Positions 21,499 to 29,582 of a stretch of DNA of 30,709 bases are shown piece after piece. The position numbers and the translations under genes are program-made. Within the stretch, counting starts at the first letter, position 1, and the number at the start of each line of letters is the position of its first letter. The stretch is from positions 1 through 30,709 of the IMG/VR virus record IMGVR_UViG_3300035034_000321; one strand, written 5' to 3'. Origin of the DNA: a virus. The notes below the pieces were generated by a model. It ran no database searches. It saw nothing but the letters and a program-made list of their open reading frames with translations, and had not been told where the DNA came from.

Positions 21499-21774
21499 TC
21501 AGTCACCCATTACGGTTTCATACAGGTGACGATATTCCTCGAACTCGTCAACCTTTTCGTTAAAGGTCATTTCGAAACTGTCCTTTGCCATTTGTCGAAT
21601 GGCCTTCTTTCGAATTTCCAAGTCTTCGGAGATAGCTTCAATAGCCTCTTTCTGATACTCCTTTTCTGACGACACTCGCATCATGGAGTTGACAATGCCT
21701 TTGACCACACCTTCAAGGCGCTCCCGGTCTTTCGGATTGGATGGCGGGTTTGCACTCTTCTCGTTTTCTTTCAT
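21499..21774 (-). CDS. DsbA-like double-stranded-DNA-binding protein
   Basis: 91 residues. The C-terminal two thirds (KEYQKEAIEAISEDLEIRKK, then AIRQMAKDSFEMTFNEKVDE and EYRHLYETVMG) align in pattern with T4 DsbA (helix pair, 'YNELIKDIRIRAKDELGVDG' then 'VVELYDTVF'). T4 DsbA binds dsDNA near late promoters. In T4 dsbA lies beside 33, 59 and 32, which are 2-4 kb away here. AGAGGT start site. Family assignment is by eye. Confidence 0.6.
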   Translation of the reverse strand: MKENEKSANPPSNPKDRERLEGVVKGIVNSMMRVSSEKEYQKEAIEAISEDLEIRKKAIRQMAKDSFEMTFNEKVDEFEEYRHLYETVMGD

Positions 21775-21795
21775 GTAGTCTACCTCTCTACGTTA

Positions 21796-21889
21796 TAAAA
21801 ATGACCGGGCGATGGCCCGGCCAAACGACACCCCAAAGGAGGTTGGGATTTTAGAAATATGCGTAAACAACCGTGTTGTCTCCTGTTTC
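21796..21889 (-). ncRNA. candidate small RNA between promoter and terminator
   Basis: A promoter with a perfect TTGACA fires into about 94 nt that end in a GC-rich hairpin followed by T5, with no convincing ORF in between. The expected transcript could fold CAAC-ACG-GTTG and CCCAA...TTGGG hairpins before the terminator. A purine AGGAG near its start is followed by no ATG. It may be a regulatory RNA or simply the leader of the DsbA-like gene with an attenuator. Confidence 0.35.
21805..21820 (-). terminator. GC-rich terminator or attenuator
   Basis: CCGGGC / GCCCGG with a 4-nt loop; on the minus strand followed by TCATTTTTA. It is upstream of the DsbA-like gene and downstream of a promoter, so it would end a short transcript. 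Confidence 0.65.
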
Positions 21890-21895
21890 GCCCCC

Positions 21896-21925
21896 ATTAT
21901 TACATATGAGGGCATGTGTTGTCAA
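21896..21925 (-). promoter_or_regulatory. host-type promoter upstream of the small RNA region
   Basis: -35 TTGACA (21920-21925), 18-bp spacer, -10 AATAAT (21896-21901), starting just past the stop of the gene at 21929. Confidence 0.7.
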
Positions 21926-21928
21926 GGC

Positions 21929-22276
21929 TTATTTGAGGTAGCCCGGACCCGCCCAAGAGCAGTTACCGTACTCGCCTTCGAGAATGTTTCCTCGCGCACT
22001 GTTGCGGGTGGGAGTAGCAACCCCGGCAGGCTTCAGAATGTCGCCCTTCTTGAACTTCTTGTCGTCATCAGTTGCGACGATGAAGCTGTGAACGCTGCGG
22101 TTGCTCACGATCTTAACGTACTTTCGACCGGGGCGAACTTCGACGCTATCGGCGTACTCACGTACTCGCTTGTCAACCCAAGCTTCGTCATGACCGTGAA
22201 ACTCGCGACCGCGCTCGGTCCACTTGCGATAGTCGGCAATCAGATAATCGATGTAAGCATTGATTTCGTTGTTCAT
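21929..22276 (-). CDS. conserved hypothetical phage protein, 115 residues
   Basis: The core VRPGRKYVKIVSNRSVHSFI, then KKFKKGDILKPAGVATPTRN and SARGNI, is a pattern I have met in conserved phage and plasmid proteins of unknown function; it suggests a small beta-rich fold. Acidic helical N-terminus (MNNEINAYIDYLIADYRKW). AAAGGAG start site and a perfect -10 promoter in a 40-nt leader cassette (22274-22313). Confidence 0.75.
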   Translation of the reverse strand: MNNEINAYIDYLIADYRKWTERGREFHGHDEAWVDKRVREYADSVEVRPGRKYVKIVSNRSVHSFIVATDDDKKFKKGDILKPAGVATPTRNSARGNILEGEYGNCSWAGPGYLK

Positions 22277-22307
22277 AATCTATCTCCTTTCCTTAATTTC
22301 TGTAATC

Positions 22308-22336
22308 ATTATACAAAAATTTGGAGGGGCTGTCAG
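22308..22336 (-). promoter_or_regulatory. promoter with -35 in a terminator loop (cassette 1)
   Basis: -35 CTGACA (22331-22336) includes the loop of the hairpin at 22323-22343; 17-bp spacer contains the 3' stem arm and T-run; -10 TATAAT (22308-22313). Confidence 0.8.
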
Positions 22337-22343
22337 CCCCTCC
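22323..22343 (-). terminator. terminator after the gene at 22347
   Basis: GGAGGGGC / GCCCCTCC perfect 8-bp stem, 5-nt loop, followed on the minus strand by AAATTTTTG. Confidence 0.85.
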
Positions 22344-22346
22344 CGA

Positions 22347-22568
22347 TTACCGATATAGCGTGACGAAATCGCCAAAGTATTTGTCAAACGTTTCAACAAG
22401 GTTATCGTAGTCGCCCGATTTCATTTCTGCGCTCACCTCTTCGTAGTCTAGGTCGAGTTGGCGACATAGACCCTTGGCTTGACCCAGAAGCGCAAACGCA
22501 TTTCCGTCAGGCCCGGTCAAATCGATTACGTACCCGTTGTCCATTTCTTCGATGCTCTTGATAGCCAT
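22347..22568 (-). CDS. conserved hypothetical phage protein, 73 residues
   Basis: Starts at ATG 22568 with GAGGA before it; an in-frame GTG 15 bases upstream is less likely. MAIKSIEEMDNGYVIDLTGP, DGNAFALLGQAKGLCRQLDL, EMKSGDYDNLVETFDKYFGD and VTLYR form a pattern I know from conserved phage and bacterial proteins of unknown function. Overlapping expression with the gene at 22580 (11-bp gap) suggests a pair. Confidence 0.75.
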   Translation of the reverse strand: MAIKSIEEMDNGYVIDLTGPDGNAFALLGQAKGLCRQLDLDYEEVSAEMKSGDYDNLVETFDKYFGDFVTLYR

Positions 22569-22579
22569 GATCCAATTCC

Positions 22580-22909
22580 TCACATCGTCAGCGCGAGGCC
22601 GGTCGTGTCCTCGAAGATTTCGCGAACCATGTCAACATAGACACCTTCGACTTCTTTCTTGACCGTGTATTTGTGGCCCCAGATGCGACCGAACTCTACG
22701 TCAAACAGGTCTAGGCCAGCGTTGTAACGGATTTTGAAGTAGTTGATACCGTCATGGGCCTTGGCTTTGAACTTGAAGCTGAAGAACGGGTTGTCCGTCT
22801 CCATGTCGCCTTTGGCAAAGTTCTTGGCTCCGATCATCAAGGCCAGACGACGAGTCCCGCCCATGATGGCTACCATGTTCTTGACTGTTTCTTCGTTAAA
22901 ATCGCTCAT
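22580..22909 (-). CDS. conserved hypothetical protein, 109 residues
   Basis: The segments MGGTRRLALMIGAKNFAKGD, FFSFKFKAKAHDGINYFKIR and FDVEFGRIWGHKYTVKKEV, followed by EGVYVDMVREIFEDTTGLAL, match a pattern seen in phage and plasmid conserved hypotheticals (small alpha/beta, 'GAKNF...KAxxGIN...GLxL'). No catalytic motif. AGGAGAT start site and cassette promoter 2 upstream. Confidence 0.78.
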   Translation of the reverse strand: MSDFNEETVKNMVAIMGGTRRLALMIGAKNFAKGDMETDNPFFSFKFKAKAHDGINYFKIRYNAGLDLFDVEFGRIWGHKYTVKKEVEGVYVDMVREIFEDTTGLALTM

Positions 22910-22940
22910 GATCTAATCTCCTTTCTCAATGTCTGTACAC

Positions 22941-22969
22941 AGTATAACAAAAGGGGCTTACTTTAGCAA
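22941..22969 (-). promoter_or_regulatory. promoter with -35 at a terminator loop (cassette 2)
   Basis: -35 TTGCTA (22964-22969) overlaps the loop of the hairpin 22949-22978; 17-bp spacer; -10 TATACT (22941-22946). Confidence 0.75.
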
Positions 22970-22978
22970 GCCCCTTTT
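22949..22978. terminator. terminator after the gene at 22981
   Basis: AAAAGGGGCTT / AAGCCCCTTTT perfect 11-bp stem with 8-nt loop, directly past the stop codon of the 79-residue gene. Confidence 0.9.
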
Positions 22979-22980
22979 CG

Positions 22981-23220
22981 TCACGCTTCGTCACCAAACA
23001 CGTCTTCATATGCGTTGTAGCGTTTGGCATCGTCTGCGTTCAAGTAGTTGCAGACAAGAAGCTCTTTCGCATCAATCGGTGCTTCGCCCGCCCAAACCGC
23101 ATCAGGACAAACGATCTTCACGTTCTCGTAGTTGCGGAAGTGCAAACGCTCGTCTTCACGGTTGTTCTCGCGAACGATCACAGTAAACACTTTTTCAACA
23201 TTCGGGTCGTTGGCACACAT
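22981..23220 (-). CDS. uncharacterised protein, 79 residues
   Basis: From ATG 23220, chosen for its AAAGGAG site and the consensus promoter just upstream. MCANDPNVEKVFTVIVRENN, then NYENVKIVCPDAVWAGEAPI and AKELLVCNYL; beta-rich and acidic with three cysteines. Function not recognised. Followed immediately by a terminator. Confidence 0.7.
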   Translation of the reverse strand: MCANDPNVEKVFTVIVRENNREDERLHFRNYENVKIVCPDAVWAGEAPIDAKELLVCNYLNADDAKRYNAYEDVFGDEA

Positions 23221-23251
23221 AACAAAATCTCCTTTCTCAATTTCTGGGTTC

Positions 23252-23280
23252 ATTATAACCAAATTTTGAGAACGTGTCAA
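23252..23280 (-). promoter_or_regulatory. near-perfect sigma70 promoter (cassette 3)
   Basis: -35 TTGACA (23275-23280), 17-bp spacer, -10 TATAAT (23252-23257): full consensus. Its leader matches those of cassettes 1 and 2. No stem-loop is visible around its -35. Confidence 0.9.
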
Positions 23281-23283
23281 CCC

Positions 23284-23724
23284 TTATCGCTTAGAATTTT
23301 CGGCCTCTTCGATTCCGTCCTTGTTTTTCTCGTACCAACGTACCAGTTTTTTCGCCGCGCCTTCAATCGTCTTGTCACTGATCTTGCGATACTCGACACC
23401 GTATTGCTTCAGTTCAAATCCCATTGTCACGTTCGAGAACGATACCTTGGGTAGATCAACGATATTGCCGCTGTTGTCGTTCAAGTGCATCATAAGCATG
23501 ATAAGCGACGGCGAGTTGTGTGGCGTAACCTTTGTTCCCTTGCCATACGTAACGACTTGGATTGTTTGTCCAAAAAGCTTGGACAAACTGACTTTGACCT
23601 CGTGATTAGGCAGAATCTTTTCGATCTTGCTTTGCAGGTCTTGCGCTACCTTTGGTGCTTTCTCTTGAATGTCCTCGGGCGTAACTGCCTCAAAACAAAA
23701 TTCTGAAAACTCTTTGATTGACAT
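23284..23724 (-). CDS. uncharacterised protein, 146 residues
   Basis: Start at ATG 23724 (AGAGGTAAG before it); an in-frame ATG 10 codons upstream (MNTNKSEVS) is possible. MSIKEFSEFCFEAVTPEDIQ, then LQSKIEKILPNHEVKVSLSK, GTKVTPHNSPSLIMLMMHLN and the acidic-basic C-terminus KNKDGIEEAENSKR. Alpha/beta, no membrane segment, no recognised motif. It is immediately downstream of the gp41 helicase gene and lies in the same orientation. Confidence 0.7.
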   Translation of the reverse strand: MSIKEFSEFCFEAVTPEDIQEKAPKVAQDLQSKIEKILPNHEVKVSLSKLFGQTIQVVTYGKGTKVTPHNSPSLIMLMMHLNDNSGNIVDLPKVSFSNVTMGFELKQYGVEYRKISDKTIEGAAKKLVRWYEKNKDGIEEAENSKR

Positions 23725-23755
23725 GCTTACCTCTGATTTATTTGTGTTCATATAT

Positions 23756-25132
23756 TTAGTCCCAATCAATTTCGGACGGGTCTTTCTTCTTCGGCAGGCG
23801 CTTACCCACGTCTTGGTTGATATCCTCGACCGTCTTCGCGTCCCCACCGTCGCTAGCATCATAATAGCGCATCTTGTTGAAGTCAATTCCCACGACTTGC
23901 GGCTTGACCTTAGTCTTGTTGCCCCATCGGGTTTTCAACAGATGGAATACCTGTCGATTGTTCTCTTGCAACACTTCGTTAGTCGTGATCGCCATCATGA
24001 AGTCAGCAGTTTGCGGCAGGCCAATAGACTCTGATGTTGCAGTCAGGTCAGGGCTGTCTTCGTTAGCCGCTCCACGGTTGGTCTGTGTAGCGCTAAAGAC
24101 CGGAACCTCAAATTCTACACCAAGACCGCGTAGCTCTTCGGCAATGGCCTTGACATAGGAATAGGAGTTGACGCCAGACATGCTAGTGTAGCGACTTGAT
24201 GCACAGATGTTGACGTAATCCACAAACACAATATCTGCATTGAATTTCTTCTTTTGCTTCAACTCCTTTAGCAAGTGTCGGAAGTGCCCCGCGTGTGCGC
24301 CCGAAGTCGGATACTCCTTGACGAAGAGTTTGCCGTTAGTCTTGCTCTTCAGGTTATCGACCTTGGACATGAACTCGTCTTTGCTCATGTTCTTCAAGTC
24401 GTCGGTTGTCGTGTTGTACAGATTGGCTTCCACGCGCTCGTACACGACTTCTTCGGCCATTTCCATGCTAATGTAAAGCACGTTCTTGCCTTGCTTCATC
24501 AACTCGCCTGCTAGATAGCACATGAGAGAAGACTTGCCCACGTTGGTGAATGCCAAGGCAATGCTCAGGCTTTTCTTCTTTAGCCCACCGTTTGTCAGGC
24601 GTTGAAGCGCAGACAGTGGCAGGGCTAGGCGCTCGTCCTCACTCGTGTACAGGTTGTAGCGTGCTTCCGCATCGTCAAAGAATTCCATGCCGATCGACGT
24701 GTCGAAACTCACGCTCAACGCGCTGTCCAACAGGTCAGGGATAGCATGTTTGTCCATCCCATTTTCATCGCCTTCCAGAATGTTGATAGACGAATAGATC
24801 GCGTTGTAAACTGCCTTGTCCTTGCAGTATTCTTCCGTCTCGTCTATCAGCCAATCTAGGTCAGGCATTTCGTCCTTGCCCTTGCTAGCCTCTTCAACGA
24901 TCTCCACAATATCTTCATACTCGGTGTCACCGATTGGAGATTTTTGAAGACTGATCGCAATCGCTTCTAGATTAGGCGGATTGTTGTACTTGTCATAAAG
25001 ATGCTTGTATGTTTTGAAAAGGGTCTTGTACCCACCATCAAAGAAAGATGCGTCGAGGAACGGGTACACCTTGCGAGAGTATTGTTCTGAAAACAATAGC
25101 CCTTTGAAGATAGATGTTTCGATGTTCTGCAT
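23756..25132 (-). CDS. 41: replicative DNA helicase, T4 gp41 type (DnaB-like)
   Basis: 458 residues from ATG 25132 (AAGG upstream), against 475 in T4. Unwinds DNA at the fork as a hexamer, loaded by gp59. N-terminal helical domain (MQNIETSIFKGLLFSEQYSR), then the RecA-like motor: Walker A AFTNVGKSS with Lys200, ISMEMAEEVVYER (motif H1a-like), Walker B IVFVDY (301-306), and the arginine/glutamine switch region ATQTNRGA. C-terminus acidic. A promoter-terminator composite lies just upstream (25159-25198). Confidence 0.95.
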   Translation of the reverse strand: MQNIETSIFKGLLFSEQYSRKVYPFLDASFFDGGYKTLFKTYKHLYDKYNNPPNLEAIAISLQKSPIGDTEYEDIVEIVEEASKGKDEMPDLDWLIDETEEYCKDKAVYNAIYSSINILEGDENGMDKHAIPDLLDSALSVSFDTSIGMEFFDDAEARYNLYTSEDERLALPLSALQRLTNGGLKKKSLSIALAFTNVGKSSLMCYLAGELMKQGKNVLYISMEMAEEVVYERVEANLYNTTTDDLKNMSKDEFMSKVDNLKSKTNGKLFVKEYPTSGAHAGHFRHLLKELKQKKKFNADIVFVDYVNICASSRYTSMSGVNSYSYVKAIAEELRGLGVEFEVPVFSATQTNRGAANEDSPDLTATSESIGLPQTADFMMAITTNEVLQENNRQVFHLLKTRWGNKTKVKPQVVGIDFNKMRYYDASDGGDAKTVEDINQDVGKRLPKKKDPSEIDWD

Positions 25133-25158
25133 TCGTAATGCCTTGTTAAAAACCTTGA

Positions 25159-25187
25159 ATATTACCAAAAAAGCGAGAGAGCGTCAA
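25159..25187 (-). promoter_or_regulatory. promoter with -35 in a hairpin loop, before gp41
   Basis: -35 TTGACG (25182-25187) in the loop of the hairpin at 25171-25198; 17-bp spacer; -10 TAATAT (25159-25164). Confidence 0.7.
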
Positions 25188-25198
25188 CCCCCTCGCTT
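25171..25198 (-). terminator. terminator after uvsX
   Basis: AAGCGAG / CTCGCTT 7-bp stem, 14-nt loop, then T6 on the minus strand; about 19 bases past the uvsX stop. Confidence 0.75.
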
Positions 25199-25216
25199 AG
25201 ACCGAAGCGCCTAGAC

Positions 25217-26308
25217 CTAGCTAGGTTTCACTTCGCCAGTTTCGGCATCAAGTTCTTCCCCTTCGTTCAGCATTTCGGAAAGATTGTCATCGAACAAACC
25301 ACCGCTGTTGAGCGAGTACAGGTTAGTTACCGCCTTTAGGAAGCTTTCGTCTTTGAGCAACGGTTCCCAAAATGCGCCACAACTGCTTTCCGCCCGTCTC
25401 CAACTCTTGTCATCTTCTACGCTCGGGCGCGTGAACCAGCCTTGCTTGGGTTTCTCCACATGCCCGGTGATCAACGCAATGTCTAGCAGGCCGGAATACT
25501 TGTCGATCCCTTCATCAAATCGGACTTCGAACGGGATAGCAGATTTTTCCTTGATGAACCTAGACTTTTCGGTGTTCATGATGAACGTATGACCGGCCAA
25601 ATCCTTTGCGTCCTTACCCTTGATCTTGCGCCTGCCAATGATGAAAATGTTGTCTGCGCTGTAGATACCGCCTGTACCGCCACCGACTACATCACCACCG
25701 TACATGTCCATCGTCTGGTACACGTGGTTGATCGCAACTAGCGGAATGTCTTTAGTCGCGAGATAGGGTGTGACCATGCGCCACAAAGACTTGAGTTGCT
25801 TCGCCCGGCTCATGTCCGCTACCGACTTCTCGTCCTTGGCGTCATCAATCTCTTTCTTCGACGCGAGGTTACCAACGGAGTCAATGAACACCATTGCGTG
25901 ATCTGCCCGACCGATTTCTTCAAGCTGTTGAATGATATCGAACTTCAGTTCTTCGATATTCTTTACCGGCAAGTGAATAACTCGGTCGGTGTCAATCCCC
26001 ATGCTCTTGAGATAGTCATCGGTAATACCGAACTCCGAATCATAGAAGATTACCAAACCATCTTCGTACTTGCGTTGATACGCGGCACACATCATAAGGC
26101 CAAGCAATGACTTGAATGATTTTGACTTGCCCGCTAGCATGGTCATTCCTGAAGTGAAGCCGCCCATCAGATTTCCAGACATGGCGAGGTTCAGGCTATA
26201 CACGGGTGTGCTGATCATGTCCTTCTCTGACGAGAGAAAGTCTGATCCAGAAAGGACGGACGCGCCCTCAATTTTAGATTTTTTCAAAAGTCTATCAGCT
26301 AGTGACAT
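25217..26308 (-). CDS. uvsX: RecA-like recombinase UvsX
   Basis: 363 residues from ATG 26308 (AAGGGGT before it; the longer open frame upstream is non-coding and overlaps the neighbour). Drives strand exchange and recombination-dependent replication with gp32. Walker A GKSKSFKS at 60-67 (T4 UvsX: GPSKSFKS at the same place), FYDSEFG at 89-95, Walker B MVFIDS (139-144), then VAINHVYQT and GGGTGGIYSADNIFII for DNA binding. C-terminus acidic. T4 UvsX is 391 residues. Confidence 0.95.
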   Translation of the reverse strand: MSLADRLLKKSKIEGASVLSGSDFLSSEKDMISTPVYSLNLAMSGNLMGGFTSGMTMLAGKSKSFKSLLGLMMCAAYQRKYEDGLVIFYDSEFGITDDYLKSMGIDTDRVIHLPVKNIEELKFDIIQQLEEIGRADHAMVFIDSVGNLASKKEIDDAKDEKSVADMSRAKQLKSLWRMVTPYLATKDIPLVAINHVYQTMDMYGGDVVGGGTGGIYSADNIFIIGRRKIKGKDAKDLAGHTFIMNTEKSRFIKEKSAIPFEVRFDEGIDKYSGLLDIALITGHVEKPKQGWFTRPSVEDDKSWRRAESSCGAFWEPLLKDESFLKAVTNLYSLNSGGLFDDNLSEMLNEGEELDAETGEVKPS

Positions 26309-26318
26309 TCGATACCCC

Positions 26319-26873
26319 TTAGTGAATTGTGTTCGTCGTGTGGTTGAGCACATCGCTAAAATTGCCAAACCCATTCTCTTCGAATGTTTTGACCATAAGC
26401 TCCATAACCTGTCTGTAATACAGCAGGCCAGACGAATCCATAAAGTCATACAGGGCGTCGATCTTGTCACTTAGCTCGCGATTCTCGGTCACGATCTCTG
26501 CCAAGACGTGATCGACAATATCAAGTCGTTCCTCGGCAGAGTAGTATTTCTGATCGACAAGGTAGGAGAACGCTTCATCAACGTTCTTGTTTTCAATCGA
26601 CACATCGTAGATAGGTTCTATGTCTTCGAACCCCTCTACCGGGATGGTCTTGTGTTCAATCAAATCCTTGATGTGCTGTTTAAGTTCGGCTGATTCGTCT
26701 TGCTCGTAGTCGATATAGTATACCGGGAGCTTGCAGTAGTAGAACGAATCTTCGACGTATTGTACATGAACGTCTTTGTTTGTCAAGCCGGTTACAAATT
26801 CTTTGAATCTTCCGTTGACGTACTCTAGTTCGTCATCGATACTGACCTTGATGTTAAGTCTTGTTGTGGTCAT
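26319..26873 (-). CDS. uncharacterised acidic protein between UvsX and polymerase
   Basis: 184 residues, acidic and helical (MTTTRLNIKVSIDDELEYVN, YYCKLPVYYIDYEQDESAEL, AEERLDIVDHVLAEIVTENR). No membrane or signal segment and no motif I know. Placed 10 bp upstream of uvsX and downstream of gp43, so it is probably expressed with replication genes. AGGGAG lies further upstream of the ATG than usual (about 15 nt), perhaps limiting its level. Confidence 0.68.
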   Translation of the reverse strand: MTTTRLNIKVSIDDELEYVNGRFKEFVTGLTNKDVHVQYVEDSFYYCKLPVYYIDYEQDESAELKQHIKDLIEHKTIPVEGFEDIEPIYDVSIENKNVDEAFSYLVDQKYYSAEERLDIVDHVLAEIVTENRELSDKIDALYDFMDSSGLLYYRQVMELMVKTFEENGFGNFSDVLNHTTNTIH

Positions 26874-26938
26874 ATATGCTGTTGAGACTCCCTGTGGTTC
26901 GCTCTAAGAGCTTTAATTTATGTTCGAAGGCCAGCACA

Positions 26939-29524
26939 CTAGAACAGTGTGTTGACCTCTTCTCGGTGCCATCCAACCGCGTCTATAAAGATTTGCAACG
27001 GCTGCACAAACGCTTTTTCAAACATCAGGTCATAATTTACGTAAGGCTCTAGCTCAAATTCCTTCGGCATGAACGTGTCAAAGGCCACCACCGTATTTCT
27101 AGTCGGGTTGGGCATGTTTAGCTCCACGTACTTGATCTTGTCGCCGCTCACGATCTTGGGCACGCGTTTAGCACCAACGTCGTCCACCATTTTGTTATGT
27201 ATGATGGACGCCTTGACATGCATGGGCGTACCGCTCTTGTACAGGTTGATATCGTGTTCCCATTTCTCGATATCGTTTACGTTCTTAACCAGTGCAATGT
27301 CATTTACGTTCAGGCCGTAAAAATACTTTTCGGTATCACTCACGATCTGATGTACGTCGCTTTCCTCGCCTGTAAGCGCTGCCGTATAGCAAGAGACAAG
27401 CGCTTCTTTACTGAAGTCTGGCATACCACCCTTGACTGACTCCATACCCATGATCTTGATCTTGGGTTCTTCCGGCTTGTATCTCGTTCCTTCGTTGTCC
27501 AGTACCGCCATGACGTACTTTTTCTTAGCCACGAAAACAGCACGCTTGGCAATGGTTTCGCGCTCCCAAATCATCTTCTGCTCATACGCACGCGTGTAGT
27601 CGCTCAAGTGCTGGCATCTGTCCACGATCTCGGGCGACACCACCTCTTCACAGAACTGGTCGCACATGTCAACTGCTTGCGTGTCGGTAATGTCGGACGG
27701 CAGGCTCTTAACGAATTTGTCGATTGTGAAATAGCCGCTATCCGTGTCACTGTATACCCACGTGTCGTCATCGGTTGATAACACGCGCTTCATGAATTCG
27801 TTGACATGTGAGCACGTCCACTTGTTCACAAGCTGACCCGTAAGCGTAATTGCTTCTGCGTTCTCGACCTTATAGTACAGGAAGTATTTGTTGCCTAGCG
27901 CACCGTAGCCGCCGTTGAGCAAGATTTTCAGCCCCATTTGCATGTTGTTGCTCTTGGACTTCATATCCCCGTACTTGCGCTTTTCCTCCGGCGTTTGCGC
28001 GTCAACAATATGCTGCTCGGCCTCAAGCATCTTCTTTTTGAAAACCTTGCGCTGTACGTATAGCTCACGCTTGATCTCGGAGAAGAACGACATGCGATCC
28101 TTGCGATAGAATTCGAAGTTGGCCGTCATGGTAAGACCATACTTGTCCAACGGGCTTAGATCGATGTTCTCGTTTAGCAGGTCGGTAAACGTGTGGTCTT
28201 CCTTGATCTTCAATAGCTCTGGTGGCAATTTGTCTTCGGACACAAGCGTTTCCGGCCCGATGTTGTACTGCATTTCAATATGCGGATACAATGACGCGAG
28301 GTCGAAACTCACAATCCAATCATAGAATCCGGGCGCGGGTTGCTTGACGAACGCACCTTCAAACTCTCGGTCTTCCGTGATTTCCTCGCGCTTGGACAAA
28401 GGCGCGACTCCCTTAGTGAACAGGAATTTGGCAACCAGTTGTTCCCAAATCTTTACCGTACCCATCGTGTCTTCATAGTTGGACATGGAATAGTAGGCAA
28501 GCGCGTATGTCAGGTCAAACAGACCAAGCTTCTTTTCCAGACGGACGATCAGATTAACGTCCTGAATGTTGTAGTCGTTGAATAGCTGGTAGTTTTCTTT
28601 CCATAGCTCGAATAGATTGCCATACTGTTCGTAGTCAAGCTTTTTCTCGCCTAGTTCCACGTGCGCGATATAGTCTAGCTTGAAACTCGCTCTAGGTTCG
28701 AACGTATGCTTTTTGTAAAGCTCCATGTAGTCAAGGTGCGGCATACCAAAGATATCGACCTTCGTCTGCATCTTGCCGTAATTACCCTTCACTTCTCGGA
28801 ACGAAATCTTGCCGAACGGAGACAGCATCTTGTTGGTCAGCTTCTTGCCGATCTGCGAATAGCATCGGGTCACGATATAGACCATATCGAATTGTTCGGA
28901 GTTCCACCCTGTTGTCAGGTCATAGTCATGATCCTTGAAGTGGTGGAGCATGGCGATAAGCAAATCTTTCTCGTCTTCAAAATGGTAGAACTCAGTATCA
29001 AGCTCTTGCACCTCTTCAGGTGACAGGTTCTTATGCCATTTGTCTTCGCCCTTGTACTTCAGGCTATACGTGTAGAAGCGCTCTTCAACAGAATCGTAAA
29101 AGGTCACGCCGTTAATCGGGTGTCTAGCCTCGACAGGTTCAGGGAATCCATCATCAGAATAGACCTCGATATCCAAGTAACCTACCCGGATTTGTTTCTC
29201 GTCATAATCCGGTTCCTTGCCTTCGAACAGGTCGATGATGAACTGGTTGGCGAAGTTGGTGTTACCGTGGATTGACATGCCGTCTACGTCGGCATACATG
29301 TCTACAAAGCTTCGCGCATCTTTGATAGTGTCGAATGGCACACGCTTTAGCGGATTTCCATAGATTGAAAACGCGTCAACCTCGTCGTCGTCCTGTCCTT
29401 CGATTTGAGTGAATAGGTAGGGTTCGTAGAAGTCAACAACCTTTGTTTCGGTGTTGGCATCCTTTCCGTTCTTGTATCGGAACAGGATTTTGTTACCCCA
29501 CGTCTTGTAATAGGTGTAGAACAA
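26939..29524 (-). CDS. 43: family B DNA polymerase, T4 gp43 type
   Basis: 861 residues (T4: 898); polymerase and 3'-5' proofreading exonuclease. Exo I Asp118-Glu120 in YLDIEVY, Exo II Asp213 in SEQFDMVY, Exo III Asp322 in YNIQDVNL; polymerase motif A Asp408 in DLASLYPHI, motif B around NGGYGALGN (537-545), motif C YSDTDS with Asp593 and Asp595. The start is TTG at 29524 with AGGAG six nt upstream and no ATG in range. C-terminal NTLF may bind the sliding clamp. The short upstream leader is fed by a terminator-loop promoter at 29555-29582. Confidence 0.97.
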   Translation of the reverse strand: MFYTYYKTWGNKILFRYKNGKDANTETKVVDFYEPYLFTQIEGQDDDEVDAFSIYGNPLKRVPFDTIKDARSFVDMYADVDGMSIHGNTNFANQFIIDLFEGKEPDYDEKQIRVGYLDIEVYSDDGFPEPVEARHPINGVTFYDSVEERFYTYSLKYKGEDKWHKNLSPEEVQELDTEFYHFEDEKDLLIAMLHHFKDHDYDLTTGWNSEQFDMVYIVTRCYSQIGKKLTNKMLSPFGKISFREVKGNYGKMQTKVDIFGMPHLDYMELYKKHTFEPRASFKLDYIAHVELGEKKLDYEQYGNLFELWKENYQLFNDYNIQDVNLIVRLEKKLGLFDLTYALAYYSMSNYEDTMGTVKIWEQLVAKFLFTKGVAPLSKREEITEDREFEGAFVKQPAPGFYDWIVSFDLASLYPHIEMQYNIGPETLVSEDKLPPELLKIKEDHTFTDLLNENIDLSPLDKYGLTMTANFEFYRKDRMSFFSEIKRELYVQRKVFKKKMLEAEQHIVDAQTPEEKRKYGDMKSKSNNMQMGLKILLNGGYGALGNKYFLYYKVENAEAITLTGQLVNKWTCSHVNEFMKRVLSTDDDTWVYSDTDSGYFTIDKFVKSLPSDITDTQAVDMCDQFCEEVVSPEIVDRCQHLSDYTRAYEQKMIWERETIAKRAVFVAKKKYVMAVLDNEGTRYKPEEPKIKIMGMESVKGGMPDFSKEALVSCYTAALTGEESDVHQIVSDTEKYFYGLNVNDIALVKNVNDIEKWEHDINLYKSGTPMHVKASIIHNKMVDDVGAKRVPKIVSGDKIKYVELNMPNPTRNTVVAFDTFMPKEFELEPYVNYDLMFEKAFVQPLQIFIDAVGWHREEVNTLF

Positions 29525-29554
29525 ACCTAGCTCCTATGTTTGGTGTAAAGACTG

Positions 29555-29582
29555 ATATTACCAAAGTTGCTGAGCCTGTCAA
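29555..29582 (-). promoter_or_regulatory. promoter with -35 in a terminator loop, before gp43
   Basis: TTGACA (29577-29582) is exactly the loop of the hairpin 29567-29592; 16-bp spacer; -10 TAATAT (29555-29560). Confidence 0.65.

Noticed and set aside
21830-21895. Short peptides in the 21.8-21.9 kb gap
   Set aside because: A few 15-35-codon frames exist on both strands, one after AAAGGAGG on the + strand, but none shows protein-like sequence plus a fitting start.
23725-23886. 54-codon N-terminal extension of the gene at 23284
   Set aside because: Mostly overlaps the 3' end of gp41 in another frame; ATG 23724 has a good AGAGGT site.
25133-25168. Upstream extension of gp41 by 12 codons
   Set aside because: No ribosome-binding site fits the earlier start, and the promoter -10 and T-run lie there.
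26309-26470. 54-codon N-terminal extension of UvsX
   Set aside because: It overlaps the coding sequence of the neighbouring gene, and the Walker A position matches T4 only with the start at 26308.
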